Shown: positions 1 to 11,172 of the stretch, in pieces
Numbering within the stretch: the first letter of the stretch is position 1
Layout: every line of letters starts with the position of its first letter
Assembly: GCA_021234155.1 (NCBI GenBank)
Contig: JAJEKV010000140.1
Location: 1,335,407 to 1,399,406 of the forward strand
Reading direction: 5' to 3'
From: Isoetes taiwanensis
Lineage: Eukaryota > Streptophyta > Lycopodiopsida > Isoetales > Isoetaceae
DNA: 64,000 nt
Program-made: the position numbers and the translations under genes
The notes under the pieces: model-generated
The model's input: only the letters and a program-made list of their open reading frames with translations
Databases searched by the model: none
What the model was told of the DNA's origin: nothing

Positions 1-272
1 GCAGTAACATCTTGGTATTGGCGTGTACACATAAGAAATGTTTTAGGTCCAAAAGTTTATACATAAATGCTGCTACATTATCACAATCAGGATACTGATT
101 TCTCTTATGTTGACTAATTTTCTTACAATGATAATGCAGACTTTGCTTTTACTAGTTTGGTGTTTTTTACAGTTCTTAAGCACACCATGCACTTATGGCG
201 TGTTTAGGAACTGTTTTATTGTTCAGGGCTGTGTTATATGCCAGAATTAATATGTCATCTTGGTATTTGCAG

Positions 273-698
273 TGACGAGGCCATAGCTGCATTAATTACG
301 GCATCAGGAAGTCCATTGCGCCAATTATTCATTAGCAGGGGAAAGGTGTGTAATTTATTCTCTGTGTGTGGCGGACTACGTGATATAATTAAACTTTGCA
401 GGCTGGTGACAACACGCTTCTTGCTCTTGCGCAACATTGCTCATTAACACTCGAGTACCTGAATGCATGTTTTTGCCGTGGAATGACAAATGAAGGGCTA
501 GGATTTCTTGCAGATTCCTGTGCTCAACTTCACAAACTTGAGCTCATTGGTTGTACACAAGTAAGTTACCCATAGAGTTTGTTTTGACAGATTCTGAGCA
601 TTAGAAGCTGTAGCAGACTAAGCATAATATTATCTTTGCAGGTTACAAGTAAGTTTTTAGATGGGCACTCAAACCCATTGCTGAAAGTAGTTCAATAA
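273..698 (+). CDS. 3' exons of a leucine-rich-repeat protein (RAD7/F-box-LRR-like)
   Basis: Three exons read in one frame: 273-345, 402-560 and 642-698, with GT..AG introns 346-401 and 561-641. Joined, they encode LRR units with the spacing of cysteine-containing F-box/RAD7-type repeats (..LEYLNACFCRGMTNEG.., ..LHKLELIGCTQVTSKFL..) and end at a TAA at 696-698. The exon phases agree, which random ORFs would not give. The gene starts to the left of the window, so the N-terminus and any F-box are not visible. In this class LRRs form the substrate- or partner-binding solenoid. RAD7-like is a resemblance from memory; another F-box-LRR protein is equally possible. No frameshift or internal stop is seen in the visible part. 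Confidence 0.55.
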
Positions 699-1069
699 TC
701 TAAGACCAAATGAACGTCCGCATTTAATCTGCCTAAACAGGATTGACAATTGTAATGAAAATATCATGAAAATTGAGAGGGCAGAGCAGAAAGCAAGTTG
801 TTTGTTTTGTAGCTGGCATTTTTGATGAGAAGGTATGAAATGCTGGAAGGCTATATCGTATTCTTGTATGGGAAAGAGCAGGAAAGGAATTCTGTAGGCA
901 GACTTGTTCTAGTACGCATGCAAAGTCCAGAATGTTTTTTACCTCAGGCTACAAACATTAGCTTTGAAACTAAAGATTATCAAAATGTGCACTAAGCCAG
1001 AAAACTAGGTCTCCATAAGTTACGCAACATAAACAAAACACTATCTTTGCCTAGCTCTAATTTGCCAAG
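699..1069. other. Non-coding, nothing recognised
   Basis: AT-rich sequence downstream of the LRR gene, probably 3' UTR and intergenic DNA. No coding frame or repeat was recognised. Confidence 0.4.
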
Positions 1070-1132
1070 CCCAAGCATAACTTTCACGAGAATGGAGGTG
1101 TTGGAATTGAGGATCCGACTCCCCAACTTAAG
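1070..1132 (+). repeat. Dispersed repeat, copy 1 (left half)
   Basis: This ~60-bp segment (starting CCCAAGCATAACTTTCACGA) recurs with a few substitutions and small gaps at 3693-3753. It appears to be the left half of the longer unit at 3693-3830. The family is not known to me. Confidence 0.7.
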
Positions 1133-1145
1133 ATAAGAGGAGGTT

Positions 1146-1272
1146 AACCCTCCCCTTGAGCAGATTATGAGAAATAACCCTCGAGGCTGGCAGGCCGAGA
1201 GGGTTTGTTTACCATAATCTGCGAAAGGGGAGGGTTGAAAACAACCTGAAAGGGGAGGGTTGAAAACAACCT
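1146..1272. repeat. Nested inverted repeat with a 25-bp direct repeat
   Basis: The arm at 1146-1169 (AACCCTCCCC..AGATTATG) is nearly the reverse complement of 1213-1236. The loop holds a second inverted pair (AACCCTCGAGG.. against ..CCGAGAGGGTT). To the right, a segment of about 25 bp (GAAAGGGGAGGGTTGAAAAC..) is duplicated in tandem at about 1223-1247 and 1248-1272. The form is that of a small foldback or MITE-like element. No transposase or clear TSD is visible. Confidence 0.6.
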
Positions 1273-1566
1273 ATAATCTGTAAGAGGGGGGAGGGAGAAA
1301 ATGCAAAAGAACAACCAATAATGAAAACATTCATCCATAAGGTTCTCAAATTATCCAATTACTATGATTGTGGTAGTGGTTTGGCAGAAAATGGGGGAGA
1401 GCTTATTTCTTACTATGATTTCGTTAGTGGTTGGGAGAGAGATATTAGGGTTAGGGTTTAAAAAAAACTGGACGTTGGCTAATTGTGGCGCTTGACGTGG
1501 CGGCTGCTGTGCGAGCATGGCGGGAAGCAGAGGTAGTCCAGCGGGCTTCTGGCGGCTGAGTAACGT

Positions 1567-1830
1567 TGCTGAGAAGCCGGTTTTGCTGAAGAAACGTTGC
1601 TGAAGAAACTGGCTTGACGAAATCGTTGCTGACGAAATCGTTGCTGAAGAAATCGTTGCTGAAATTTTGCTTTAGAATTCGTTGCTGAAGAAACGTTGCT
1701 GAGAAACCGCCTTTGCTGAGAATCTTTGCTGAGAAGCCGGTTGCAGAGGGCGAGGCACGGCAGAGAAATCTTTGTTGAGAAATCTTCGCTGTCAAATCTT
1801 TGCTGAGAAATCTTTGCAGAGGGCGAGGCA
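1567..1830. repeat. Degenerate 12-18-bp minisatellite (GTTGCTGAAGAAA / TTTGCTGAGAAATC)
   Basis: About fifteen imperfect copies of a short unit based on (G/T)TTGCTGA(A)GAAA. The open frames across it on both strands are low-complexity by-products of the repeat, not a recognisable protein. The right edge merges into short GAGGGCGAGGCAGGGCAGA duplications at 1746-1855. Confidence 0.7.
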
Positions 1831-2830
1831 GGGCAGACAAGGGCGAGGCAGGGCGAGAAGTGGACGTAGCATCCTGCTTTATGAATCCTTCTTGTTTCTT
1901 TTTCTTGGGGCGTTGTTCGGAGTCAGAAGAAGACTCGAATTTGTGCTGAATGCAGTTGTTATGTGATGTTCTCTTTGAATGGCAAATCTTATTTGCTCTC
2001 ATTTCTTCTAATCTGTGTTTTGTGTTCTGTGTTCTGTTCTTCACTCTCATTTGCTCTCATTTCTTGTTATCTGTGTTCTGTAAATGGACAATGGTAGCTT
2101 ATGCATTTTCTGTGTGTATGGATTCAACTATATCATGTATGTATGTACGTATTTAGGCGTATGGGGTGCGCAAACTTATACGTGGGGCTGATGTGTAAAT
2201 TCCACGGCCCTTTATTTAGCATATTCATGGAATTATGCTTGGATCCAATGATCCAAAAAAAACAATAAGGATAGAGCAATAAGGAGAGAGAACTAGAGCA
2301 TGTTGCAAAAGTTAAAAAAAAAAAGGCAAACAAAAACCAATTCCGGCGAGATTCGACACCAAAAGCAACATCTAAGGCGCTGCTCTGATATAGAAGAAAG
2401 CCGATAAGCCAAGTAACATTACGGAAATGCCTCATCGTTTCATGGCGACCGTAGCTGGAATGTGGCATTCTTTTAGCCCGCCAGAAAAAGAACCCTAATG
2501 TGCTCGAATGTTATCAGCATTAAGCGAAGATGGAAGTAGCTTTAAAATGGAAACAGAGCCTGATGGCTCTCCATCGCCAGTATTGATCGATGCGGAGTTA
2601 ATTGATGCAGAGGAGCAAACAGGGGATAATGTACGAATATGATTATGGAGGAGCTACGTGGCAATGTAATAACTGTTAGATCAGAAATAAAGAATATTCG
2701 AAAGATTATCGTGATAGTCTTCAAGAGATTATCGCGATAATCTTCAACAATCCCAAATTCCATGTTATAACCTGTGTTTGATCAACGGCTGCAAATGGTT
2801 GGATCGTGATAAACTGCAAGACCTGTGGTT

Positions 2831-2900
2831 TAAGAGCACAATCCTAAGGACACTTGTAAATGTGCAAGGGGTGGCGTGGTACTAGTGTTGCTATGCCTCG
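2831..2900 (+). repeat. Dispersed repeat, copy 2 (right half)
   Basis: TAAGAGCACAATCCTAAGGA.. to ..GTGTTGCTATGCCTCG matches 3751-3830 with small indels. It represents the right half of the unit at 3693-3830. Confidence 0.65.
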
Positions 2901-3692
2901 TTATGTTATATATATATCCTATTCCATTCATTCTCTTGTTTTGGACTGCATGTATTAGGTTAGAAAATGTTATTAGAATTACCATTTTACATCTACTTTA
3001 TCGTAAAGATCAAGGTAGGAGCAATTCTGCCCTCCTGACCATAGCATCTCAACATGTGGTGCTAATTCATTTCAAGAATTGAGTCAACTTCTTGCTTTAG
3101 AAATTTACCTACATTCCATGCAATTTACCTTCCATTTCGATGATCTACCTTGTATTGCAAGAGATTTACTTCACATCCCAGTGGATTTACCTAAAAAATT
3201 TGGTTCTTCCTCGTCCCAGGTTGCGAACATGTCTGTTTACCAGATGCACGTTCGGGGTGGAAGCAATGTCGATGTGCTCGACATTCCATGCCAAAATGTC
3301 TGGCAAACAATACATACAAGAGAGCATGTTGAATTGATTCCCCGATTTAATGCTATCAAGAACCAATGGTCATGATTACATTTAGATTCAATAGAGAAAA
3401 AGATGAACAATCGTAACAAAACCTTTAATGCACATGTGACACGAAAGGGGTGTTTGGGTTTACTCCAATACTTAACATTTCCTAAGATTTGTAAATGACA
3501 GTTACGCATCGTTCTGCCTTGCCTTCCAATGATATGTTGCCTTGTTGCACTCTTTCTTTTCTAAGAAATACACTTACTATCATTCCATTTTTTTTTGTCA
3601 TGTTTTTGCTTCAACCGTCTGTTCGGTGACATCTGATGCAGAACAGAGTGGTTATACAACCAAGAAGAACATATAATTAAGTGATAACTGGA

Positions 3693-3830
3693 CCCAAGCA
3701 TAACTTTCACGAGAATAGAGGTGTTGAAATTGAGGATCTGACTCCCCACTTAAGAGCAAATCCTAAGGACACTTGTAAATGGACAAAAATGGAGAGTGTT
3801 TGGGGTGGCTTACAAGTGTTGCTATGCTCG
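3693..3830 (+). repeat. Dispersed repeat, copy 3 (both halves joined)
   Basis: The left half matches 1070-1132 and the right half matches 2831-2900. This copy therefore looks like the most complete version of a short non-coding repeat of which the other two are fragments. Confidence 0.65.
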
Positions 3831-4589
3831 AAAGTGGGTCAGAGGGGAATGCTTGAATCTCTATTCCAATGAGCCAGTGCAAAGAAGCTTCTACTGGTAA
3901 CCTGGTTACATCTAAATTGAGATTCTTTATACAATAGAGAGCCAAGGTTCTTAGCTTTGTTTAAGTGGTAATAGAGTCTTTTTATCAAACCCTTAGGAGC
4001 CTGGAGCATGGCTGTAGATGAAGAAACTTGGCCCTCAGGCATGGACGATATCAGCATTTTGTGTGCTGTATCTATGCACTATATTTTCGGCAAAGTTAAA
4101 AGCTGCATATAATTCTTTGAAACCATGAGGTGACATGCCATCAGACACGACATGGAGGGAGAAGGCAATTGCTCTTTCAACTCTAATCGCTATTTTTCTA
4201 AAACACAAAAGAGATAGAAGCCATTGATTTTAACCATTGAACTTTAATATAGAAAATTATGGCCGTACATGTTGCAGCGAAAAAAAAAAGGAGAGAAAAT
4301 GGCATAGGGCAGTGGAGGGCAGAGAAATTGCGGGAAAGCAGTGAGCGAACTTGCAACAATTGCGAGGGAAGGAACCCCTTCATACAACTTGGCAACAAGC
4401 AGATCAAAGGCCAATGCTTGGCCCTCCATCTTCAATATGTAGCATAATAACAGGGGGTTTTCTTTGTGTTTTTGTACGCTTTTCACTAAGGTTTTCCTAT
4501 GATTTCGTGATGTATTCAAATGGATGTACTAATGCGTACATCTAGAGTGCACCATTTCTGAGCCATTGATTTTAGCCCTTTTTTTTTCC

Positions 4590-4760
4590 AATGGTCAACA
4601 ACCAATGGCTCACAACAAAAGCCCTTTTTTTTGTGCGTGTGGTGCATAATGGTCAACAGGCTCACAACAAAAGCTCTTTTTTTGTGTGTGTGGTGCATAA
4701 TGGTCAACAACCAATGGCTCACAACAAAAGTCCTCTTTTTGTGTGTGTGGTGCATAATGG
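4590..4760. repeat. Three tandem ~50-60-bp units
   Basis: Units start at about 4590, 4648 and 4699. Each reads AATGGTCAAC(AACCAAT)GGCTCACAACAAAAG, then a T-run, then GTGTGTGTGGTGCAT. The second unit lacks the AACCAAT part. The overlapping frames on both strands (..HYAPHTQK..) arise from the repeat. Confidence 0.85.
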
Positions 4761-5430
4761 GCACATGAAGGGCGCATGTAGTGCAGTTTCCCCGCCGGCA
4801 ACACATTTCTTATCATAACTTTTGATCCAGAGCTCTGTTTGAGATGATTTTTATTGCGTTGGAAAGCTCTCTCCGAGATCTTTTTGATAGTGTATGATAT
4901 GGATATGTTTGGTTAAGTTATCTATGCTAAAACAGCAATTTTCCGGCCGGGTTTGGTAGGCTTTTACATCCTACCAAATTGATTAATACTGATTGCGCTT
5001 ATTGGATATTGTTTTATGGCTCATTCGAATGAAGCCCCGCAAAAAATTACCATGCATTTTTAGATTTTGAGGCTTCTAGATCCTTGTGCTAACAAGCGAA
5101 AAGTTTCCCACTTTGGTTTCTCACCACAAGAATCCATGGAGGCCAAAGGTTCTTTGTTAACTTCGGTTGCAAAATGTTTGTGTATGGGTGTTGCAAACTT
5201 TATGACTTTCGTAATAATGGGATCAATCTGCTCTATCTTTATGGTAACTTTTACTTATGTTCTATTTGTTTTATTGTGATGAAATTCAAAAGCTACAAGT
5301 GATGAAAGCCTCAAATGAATTCTAGTTTTTTTTGGTTTGAATTCTAAAATGTTTGTCTCACCGGGAGGGGGGGTCATGGCGTCCTTAAGCCCCCGAAGGG
5401 CCAAAAAAATTTTTGCAACACAAACCATTA
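4761..5430. other. Non-coding, nothing recognised
   Basis: No gene was recognised. The GTTGGAAAGCTCTCTCCGAGATC stretch near 4858-4880 resembles 25238-25270, in the 5' part of the nested LINE-like element. This may be a shared repeat fragment. Confidence 0.35.
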
Positions 5431-6002
5431 ACATCAACATATAAAATTAAACCCCCACATAACAACCAACACATAACAACCATTGACATTAACAACCAAC
5501 ACATAACTACCATTGACATTAATTAACACAACCATTGGGTCCAACACATTTAAATTAAAATCCCCTTAAACCCCTTTGGTTTGGGTGCATATTCACACGG
5601 GGGTGACGAGGGGCCGAGAGCCCTCATAATTGTATTTTGCACGTATGAAATCAACACCATATAGTATTCTGCTTGAAATCTTATAGTATTTTGCGAATCT
5701 TGTTATACAGTATAGCAAATTTTGTACTTGCATACCCCACAAACGAGGAACTTTACGTACGGTGTAGATTAAGGAATAAGGGGTGAATATGCCTATCCAA
5801 CAGCTCTCGTTGCCCGGAGTCACCCCCCGTGTGAATATGCACCCAAACCAAAGGGGGTTTAAGGGGGATTTTAATTTAAATGTGTTGGACCCAATGGTTG
5901 TGTTAATTAATGTCAATGGTAGTTATGTGTTGGTTGTTAATGTCAATGGTTGTTATGTGTTGGTTGTTATGTGGGGGGTTTAATTTTTATATGTTGGATG
6001 TT
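5431..6002. repeat. Long foldback: ~180-bp inverted arms around a ~210-bp loop
   Basis: The left arm at 5431-5607 is the reverse complement of 5819-6002 almost base for base. The differences I see are about five length changes in A, C or G runs plus a mismatch at the outer edge. Inside each arm is a ~30-bp tandem duplication (AACAACCAACACATAAC.ACCATTGACATT). The loop 5608-5818 has no gene. A transcript would fold into a very long hairpin, as in foldback elements or hairpin small-RNA precursors. No transposase is present. Confidence 0.9.
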
Positions 6003-7608
6003 GTATACGTTGGACCCAAATATCACTGAAATAACAAAATCATGGAAGAAAATAGAAGGTATGGCAATGGATTATTAGGTGTGCTGCTCAATGCTCATTC
6101 TTATTCAATCTCTAGAGCCAATAAGTCTGGTATATTCTCAACTTGAATTAATAGTTGCTAATGTTACAACACCATCCATAACTAGCTGCTACCAATACGA
6201 CCACACTCCATATAGAATTTTAAGCAGCAACTTAAAAGCGTCTTATTGTCTAGGTTATCTAGAAGTGTTATGGATACCAAAGTGTTAAGAAGTAGGAAGC
6301 TAGGCTTTAAAAATTCAGTATTGTAGCATATTGCCCAGCATTTACTTGACTCCATTCAATGTCAATCTCCAATTTTCATAGACATTTTTGGTCTTTTTGT
6401 GCTGGGAAAAGCCTTCTAGATTGGAAATGCCTGAATCTTTTATATGACTACAGTTTCGTGGTTGTGCAACTTGGTAAGTTCAATACATTTTTCTAATTTA
6501 TGTCCTTTATAATTAATAGATACCAACTTCCTTTCACTATATACGATAGGTGTATAAGTATGGTGCTATGGTGCATAAATTTATAGCACTATTTAATAAA
6601 TTGGTCTTTGCTCTAACAAAAAAAATTACGATTGGCGTAAATTCTTCATTGGACAGGTTTACATTGTTGCCCTACCACACAATAGTTTTTCGAGCTTCAC
6701 TCCCCCTTCTAGGATCGACCTTCAATGCTAAACTCGATATGATGTGACATGGCTGCACTCATTGATGGACCATAAGCAAAGAGAGTGTCTTTTGAATGGT
6801 TTCTGATGCCATCAAAGACAAATAGAGTTCTTTTATCTTATTGTCTAATAGTGCAACTATTTTTGTTCACATCAACAAAATTGCAACTATACTACAACTA
6901 TAACTCCGTGGTTGGATATAATACAAGTAGTACACGGCTTGCACATAGCTTTTCATGTCTATGTCTAATAACTCTTCAAGTTTGGTGGTTCAATGATTTG
7001 TTAGTCTACTCAGAAACATTAATGCACATCTTAACAAAATACATTATTAGCACCAGACAAAAGAATCAGAAGTGATAAACAACACAAGAGGAACAAATAA
7101 TAAATATGTATAAACTCATGTTTTCCCATCAAAAACCACATGCTATTTATTCGAGGGGTGATTAGAATAGCCATCTACAATTTTAATTGATCCATGAAAT
7201 ATGAATGGAGTGTTATATATTTTTAGAACATTTGCAAGTCACAAACGTTAGAACCTGACCGTAGAACCTGATTCAAGAAGTGGAACGCATGAGATGTCTG
7301 CTCTACACAGGTAGGCCACACATCAGAAAAATCAAATTAAAAAAATAGATATCAAACCATTTAGTCCTATTCCACTATATATTTTCACACAAATTGCCCA
7401 AAGCCCCATTTCGAGTTCACATGGATCTAAAGCCCGGTATCGCCGGGCACCATAACTAGTATTCTTTACTCTTTAAAATTATTATAAAGTTTCTAACCTC
7501 CGAATTAACAAATGGATGGAGGTTCTAGTATGCCATAGGATGTTTTAATGGATCCATCCCATTGTTTATGTAAGTGTTTTTGCATGTTTTCCCCTTGTCT
7601 TTCTGTAG
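6003..7608. other. Non-coding, nothing recognised
   Basis: AT-rich DNA with only short frames. No recognisable domain, RNA gene or repeat was found. Confidence 0.35.
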
Positions 7609-7728
7609 AAGGAAGATGATGAACAAGATGCAAATGAAGAAGTCTTCCGAGAGGAGCTTTTGCGTGAAATTGAGCAGAAAGTTGGAGAAATGAGGGAGCA
7701 CAAAGAAGCAGAGAAGGAAAAGGAGCTG
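7609..7728 (+). CDS. Possible 40-codon exon of a charged coiled-coil protein
   Basis: A 120-nt segment, open in one frame, sits between an acceptor (TTTCTGTAG ending at 7608) and a donor (GTATAG from 7729). It encodes a Lys/Glu-rich stretch with heptad character (..EELLREIEQKVGEMREHKEA..). Its length is a multiple of three and its codon use looks coding. No partner exon was found nearby, so it may be an orphan exon or an exon of a gene with large introns. The family was not recognised. Confidence 0.35.
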
Positions 7729-8399
7729 GTATAGGAAGAAAACATGTTAGATGTGCATATCTCTTATGATCCCCTATTTTAGAATGGAAAACATAATAAG
7801 ATGTATATTGTTTAACTGTACATATGCTGCAGATTACATCAAATCAGATTTAATTCTAGCTCATATTTGTTGTTCAATCTCAATAAACTTGCTTGGAGTT
7901 GGAGTTGGTCTCGAGAGTAGTATCCTACTCTATGATGGAATGTAACTTGTATATTAGTGTACAATATGCAGCAAAACGTCAAAGTTTAGTTCTAGTAAAT
8001 CATTGGCTTGCACAAAGCAGGAGTTTAGTTCTATCAAATCGTCGGCTTGCAGAAAGCAGGAGTTTAGTTACATCAATTGGCAGCTAGCTGATATGTATAT
8101 TTCAAATAAACATCACTTTTGGATGGGCTCCTAAAAATTTCAGGGCCCAATTCCCGCGGGCATGGATTGCAACCCAGAATTTGCCCTTCTCATTTACCCT
8201 TACATTGTCGAGAGTTCCTGGCACTCATGCAAATATTTTCTTCGTTTCTACCTTTGGTCCCCTTGTCCAATACCTTAGCAACCTGTTACAGTAGAATTAA
8301 CCTGTTAGAATAATGCCCCAAATCCTGATATCTACATGGTTTTTATTGGCTGCATCTGATCATTCCATACAGTTTTTGTAATCCTGCAAAGAACCCAGT
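7729..8399. other. Non-coding with a short duplication
   Basis: No gene was found. A ~36-bp unit (AGTTTAGTTCTA(G/T)(T/C)AAATC.TTGGCTTGCA..AGCAGG) is repeated at about 7982-8066. The rest is unremarkable AT-rich DNA. Confidence 0.4.
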
Positions 8400-9328
8400 T
8401 AAATTTCGATGAATATGTCAAGGAATTCAATGCACCCATATACCAGAAACTATCTCAATAAGGAATCCCTGCTTTAATGGAGGTTTCGGCAGATTTTGGC
8501 CAAGTTCAATGTTTATATCTGTTAGACCTGAAGAATTAATGCCTGCTGTGTTTAAATATGAAATTTTGAGGAAGATCCAAGAAAGGAATAAGTACCTTAT
8601 GCTTACGGATTCGGCTATAATGATATGGGTGTTGTCTTTGCTAAATGCAACACCATTTGGAAACGAAGACCCTTCAGCAAGACCGTTGTCTCTTTTGTGG
8701 CAGGATCATACTTGAGAAACCTTCCTGTATTGTCCGCTGCTAATACAGCCACAAAGAAATCCCCGCAAAATGCCAAAGCATATCTTCTGATTATGATAGA
8801 CAAAATTCCTTACAGACATACAGATCAACATTCTGTTCCCCCCAGTCGTTACTGCTCAGAAATTGTTCCTTTGAATGAGGGCCTCTACATTTGAGTACAG
8901 AACTCAGAATAATTGCACTTTAAGTACAAAACAAGTATGCATTTAAAGTACAAAACAAAGTAATTACCAGAGGTTGGTTATAAAATACTGTTCAAGACTA
9001 AAATCAAAATTCTGCATCTTTATGTGCAATGTTGTGAAATAAGAGCATGAACATGGAAAAAAGAAAAAGAAAAAATACCTTCTCTGATAAAGTGAGCTGC
9101 TATCTGTGATCAAGATCATTGGTAAATGTTAAGGACAACCCCTCTGCTTCGTTTGTCAGAAGTTTAGCCAGACCACCATCAGGGCCAACCATCATAAGGC
9201 CCATATAAGCATCTGCCATAAACAAATTTCCTTTCTTTTTATCAAATCTTAGGCCTAATGGGCGCCCACATATGTGCTCATATTTCAAGTTTAGTGCTGG
9301 AGGGCTCTTTGGAGCGCAGATATCAGTC
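8400..9328 (-). pseudogene. Decayed strictosidine-synthase-like gene fragment
   Basis: Exon A (9328 to 9079) encodes the conserved block ..EHICGRPLGLRFDKK.. followed by the ADAYMGL..GPDGGLA stretch and the FTNDLD motif, then TDSSSLYQRR and a GT donor at 9078. Exon B (8762 to about 8594) continues in phase with DFFVAVLAADNTGRFLKYDP and ATKETTVLL. These are signature blocks of strictosidine-synthase-like six-bladed beta-propeller proteins. Lesions: about 30 nt are missing between FTNDLD and TDSSS; the exon B acceptor reads GG instead of AG; one base is lost before the NGV motif, shifting the frame; and the next segment (about 8515-8400) is only faintly similar and has stops. The family includes alkaloid enzymes and many non-catalytic or hydrolase-like relatives, so no reaction is assigned. 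Confidence 0.8.
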
Positions 9329-10085
9329 CTAGCATAAAAACACACATTACACCTTCAGATCATGAAAAAAACTCAAACTCTGTTCATTCATTAGTACCTC
9401 TTTCTGAAATGCATCTAAAACTTCAATCCGAAACTCTAATTTTGTATCTAAATACACATTCCTTTTTCCTTAAATAACTTCTACACCATTATTTGCATAT
9501 ACTGCCTCATGTTTCTCAGCTAATAACATCATTTTTTCACTGTCTAACATGTATGTTTCCTCTATTTGCATGCATTGCATTTCAACTGCATGATACCTCT
9601 CTTCACGTCCGTTACAGTCTCCATGCATTATCTAGTACATAATTTCCATTCCTGTTCAGGCAGCCAGAAATCAGCCTCAAATCTGTCTAAATGCACCATT
9701 TAGCATACATCTCTTTAAAATGCATGCTAACGCCACATCTGTTAGCCGAAGTAACAGCAAACTCAATCCAGCCCTTTTCAGGGCCATCCACGTTTGTCAG
9801 CCTGGACCCTTCTAACATGTTCTTATGCAAGAATGCAAAATCTATTCTTACTGTAATGGTATAATATGCTAACCAAAAAAAGAACCGACTGAAGTAAGCA
9901 CACCCAAATAGACAAATCTCATAGCTACCTGCAAACAGGAATCAGATATAAGCCACAATTGAAGAGGCCGAGATCGTGGAGTTGCTACTATAAATATTTA
10001 TTTTCCCTCCAATTGTAGAAGAGCTGAGAAAGAGAATAGACAATTGACAGAGCAATAAGCTTGGTAGTTTAGAAGAAAAGCGTAC
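9329..10085. other. Non-coding, nothing recognised
   Basis: Possibly intron or intergenic sequence between the two minus-strand gene relics. No domain was seen. Confidence 0.35.
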
Positions 10086-10200
10086 CTCAATCACTACGTG
10101 AACCAATTTGTCCAGGTCGTGACTGTGTCCACCGAATGCATTTGCAAGCTGTCCAAAGATGACCGTCATCAAGGGCATGCCAGCGCCATTTACAAAGAAG
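10086..10200 (-). pseudogene. Single ABCB (MDR/PGP-type) transporter exon piece
   Basis: On the minus strand about 38 codons read FVNGAGMPLMTVIFGQLANA and then FGGHSHDLDKLVHVVIEV, ending at a GT donor (10085). This matches the start of transmembrane domain 1 of plant B-subfamily ABC transporters (..NGA.MPLMT..FGQL.N.FG..). The usual upstream residues and all other exons (second TMD, Walker A/B, signature) are absent nearby, so this is an isolated exon fragment. Its position beside another relic on the same strand suggests a block of degraded genic DNA. Confidence 0.7.
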
Positions 10201-10638
10201 CCGGACTTTGAGCTAAAGGTTCCTTGACACTGGCCTAAATGCATAATTTCTGATCTGCAAGCTGCCTGCCTTGCTTTGCATCAGAATGCGGAAAAATACC
10301 TTATAATGCTGGAGACCCTAGAAGAAGATGACCTGCACTCAGGCGGAGGGGGTGGTCCGCTGCCGAATTGAAGGAATTGCATTCCTTTCAACACATTAAT
10401 CTATGCCATTCATACAGTATATTTAAAGCATATGCCTGAAAGGCAACCCAGAAATGTTTTCCGGAGATATGCATAAACACCATTATAATTTAGGGGCCAT
10501 ATATAGATCACATTACAGGACCTTTTTGCCGTAAATTCAAAAGGTAATGAGCTACCCTTTTTGTGGATAGCCCTTTTTTATTGTTATAAATTATAGCACA
10601 TCTACTCTTCCGGATTATAGCACTCCTGTCTTCAAGCT
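10201..10638. other. Upstream region of the repeat-protein gene
   Basis: AT-rich. It contains TATA-like runs near 10431-10437 (TATATTTAAA) and 10499-10506, but no recognised gene. Confidence 0.3.
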
Positions 10639-11172
10639 ATGGCCATCAAGACGAAAATGATATGCATCTTCACGGCAGCCATACTGTTGGCTTTACTAGT
10701 GGTGACATCTAAAGATTTGCGAGCATATGTTGAAACTAAGGATACAACAGATGGCAAAGTTAGAGAGATGACGGAATTAAATGTGGTTAAGATGGGTACT
10801 TTGGAGCCCGAGGTGATGGAGAAGATTTTTGGACATGGCCGTCGACTCCAAGAATCAAACCATGTAAATTTAGATGTGGTTAATGATCTAACAAGTAAGC
10901 ATGTAACAAATGGCGAAGCTATGACGGAGTATAATGTGGTTAAGATGGATACCTTGGAGCCCACGGTGATGGAGAAGGCTTTTGGACATAGCCGCCGACT
11001 TCCAGAATCAAATCTTGTAAAATTCGATGTGGTTAAGGATCTAACAAGTAATGACCTAGCAAATGGTGAAGCTATGACAGAATTAAATGTGGTTAAGATG
11101 GGTATCTTGGAGCCCCAAGCGATGGAGAAGGCTTTTGGACATAGTCGCCTACTCCCAAATCAAATCTTGTAA
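10639..11172 (+). CDS. Secreted protein of 51-residue tandem repeats (possible peptide precursor)
   Basis: 177 residues from ATG 10639. Residues 1-24 form a classic signal peptide: basic MAIKTK, then a hydrophobic core ICIFTAAILLALLVV. From residue 44 the protein is a tandem array with an exact period of 51 residues (units at 44-94, 95-145 and 146 onward). Each unit has MTE.NVVKM.(T/I)LEP..MEK.FGH, then a basic R(R/L)L followed by (P/Q)ESN, then a DVV.DLTS spacer and NGEA. Dibasic RR sites follow FGH in units 1 and 2. Repeated units, a signal peptide and dibasic sites suggest a precursor processed into several similar secreted peptides. This is inference; I do not recognise the family (not CLE, RGF, PSK or CIF). 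The ORF stops in unit 3 because of an apparent one-base deletion (see 11173-11460). Confidence 0.6.
   Translation: MAIKTKMICIFTAAILLALLVVTSKDLRAYVETKDTTDGKVREMTELNVVKMGTLEPEVMEKIFGHGRRLQESNHVNLDVVNDLTSKHVTNGEAMTEYNVVKMDTLEPTVMEKAFGHSRRLPESNLVKFDVVKDLTSNDLANGEAMTELNVVKMGILEPQAMEKAFGHSRLLPNQIL

Larger units (their letters stand above)
1856..4589. other. Non-coding stretch with repeat fragments
   Basis: No convincing gene was found. It holds a second half-copy of a dispersed repeat (2831-2900), a fuller copy (3693-3830), a short hairpin near 2700-2750 (repeated GATTATCG(C/T)GATA), and otherwise AT-rich DNA in which all frames are short. Confidence 0.4.

Noticed and set aside
1446-1462. Telomere-like TTAGGGTTAGGGTTT
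   Set aside because: Only two units; too short to be a telomeric array or interstitial telomere tract.
1451-2050. 199-codon minus-strand ORF
   Set aside because: It is the translation of the GTTGCTGAAGAAA minisatellite, with no domain and low complexity.
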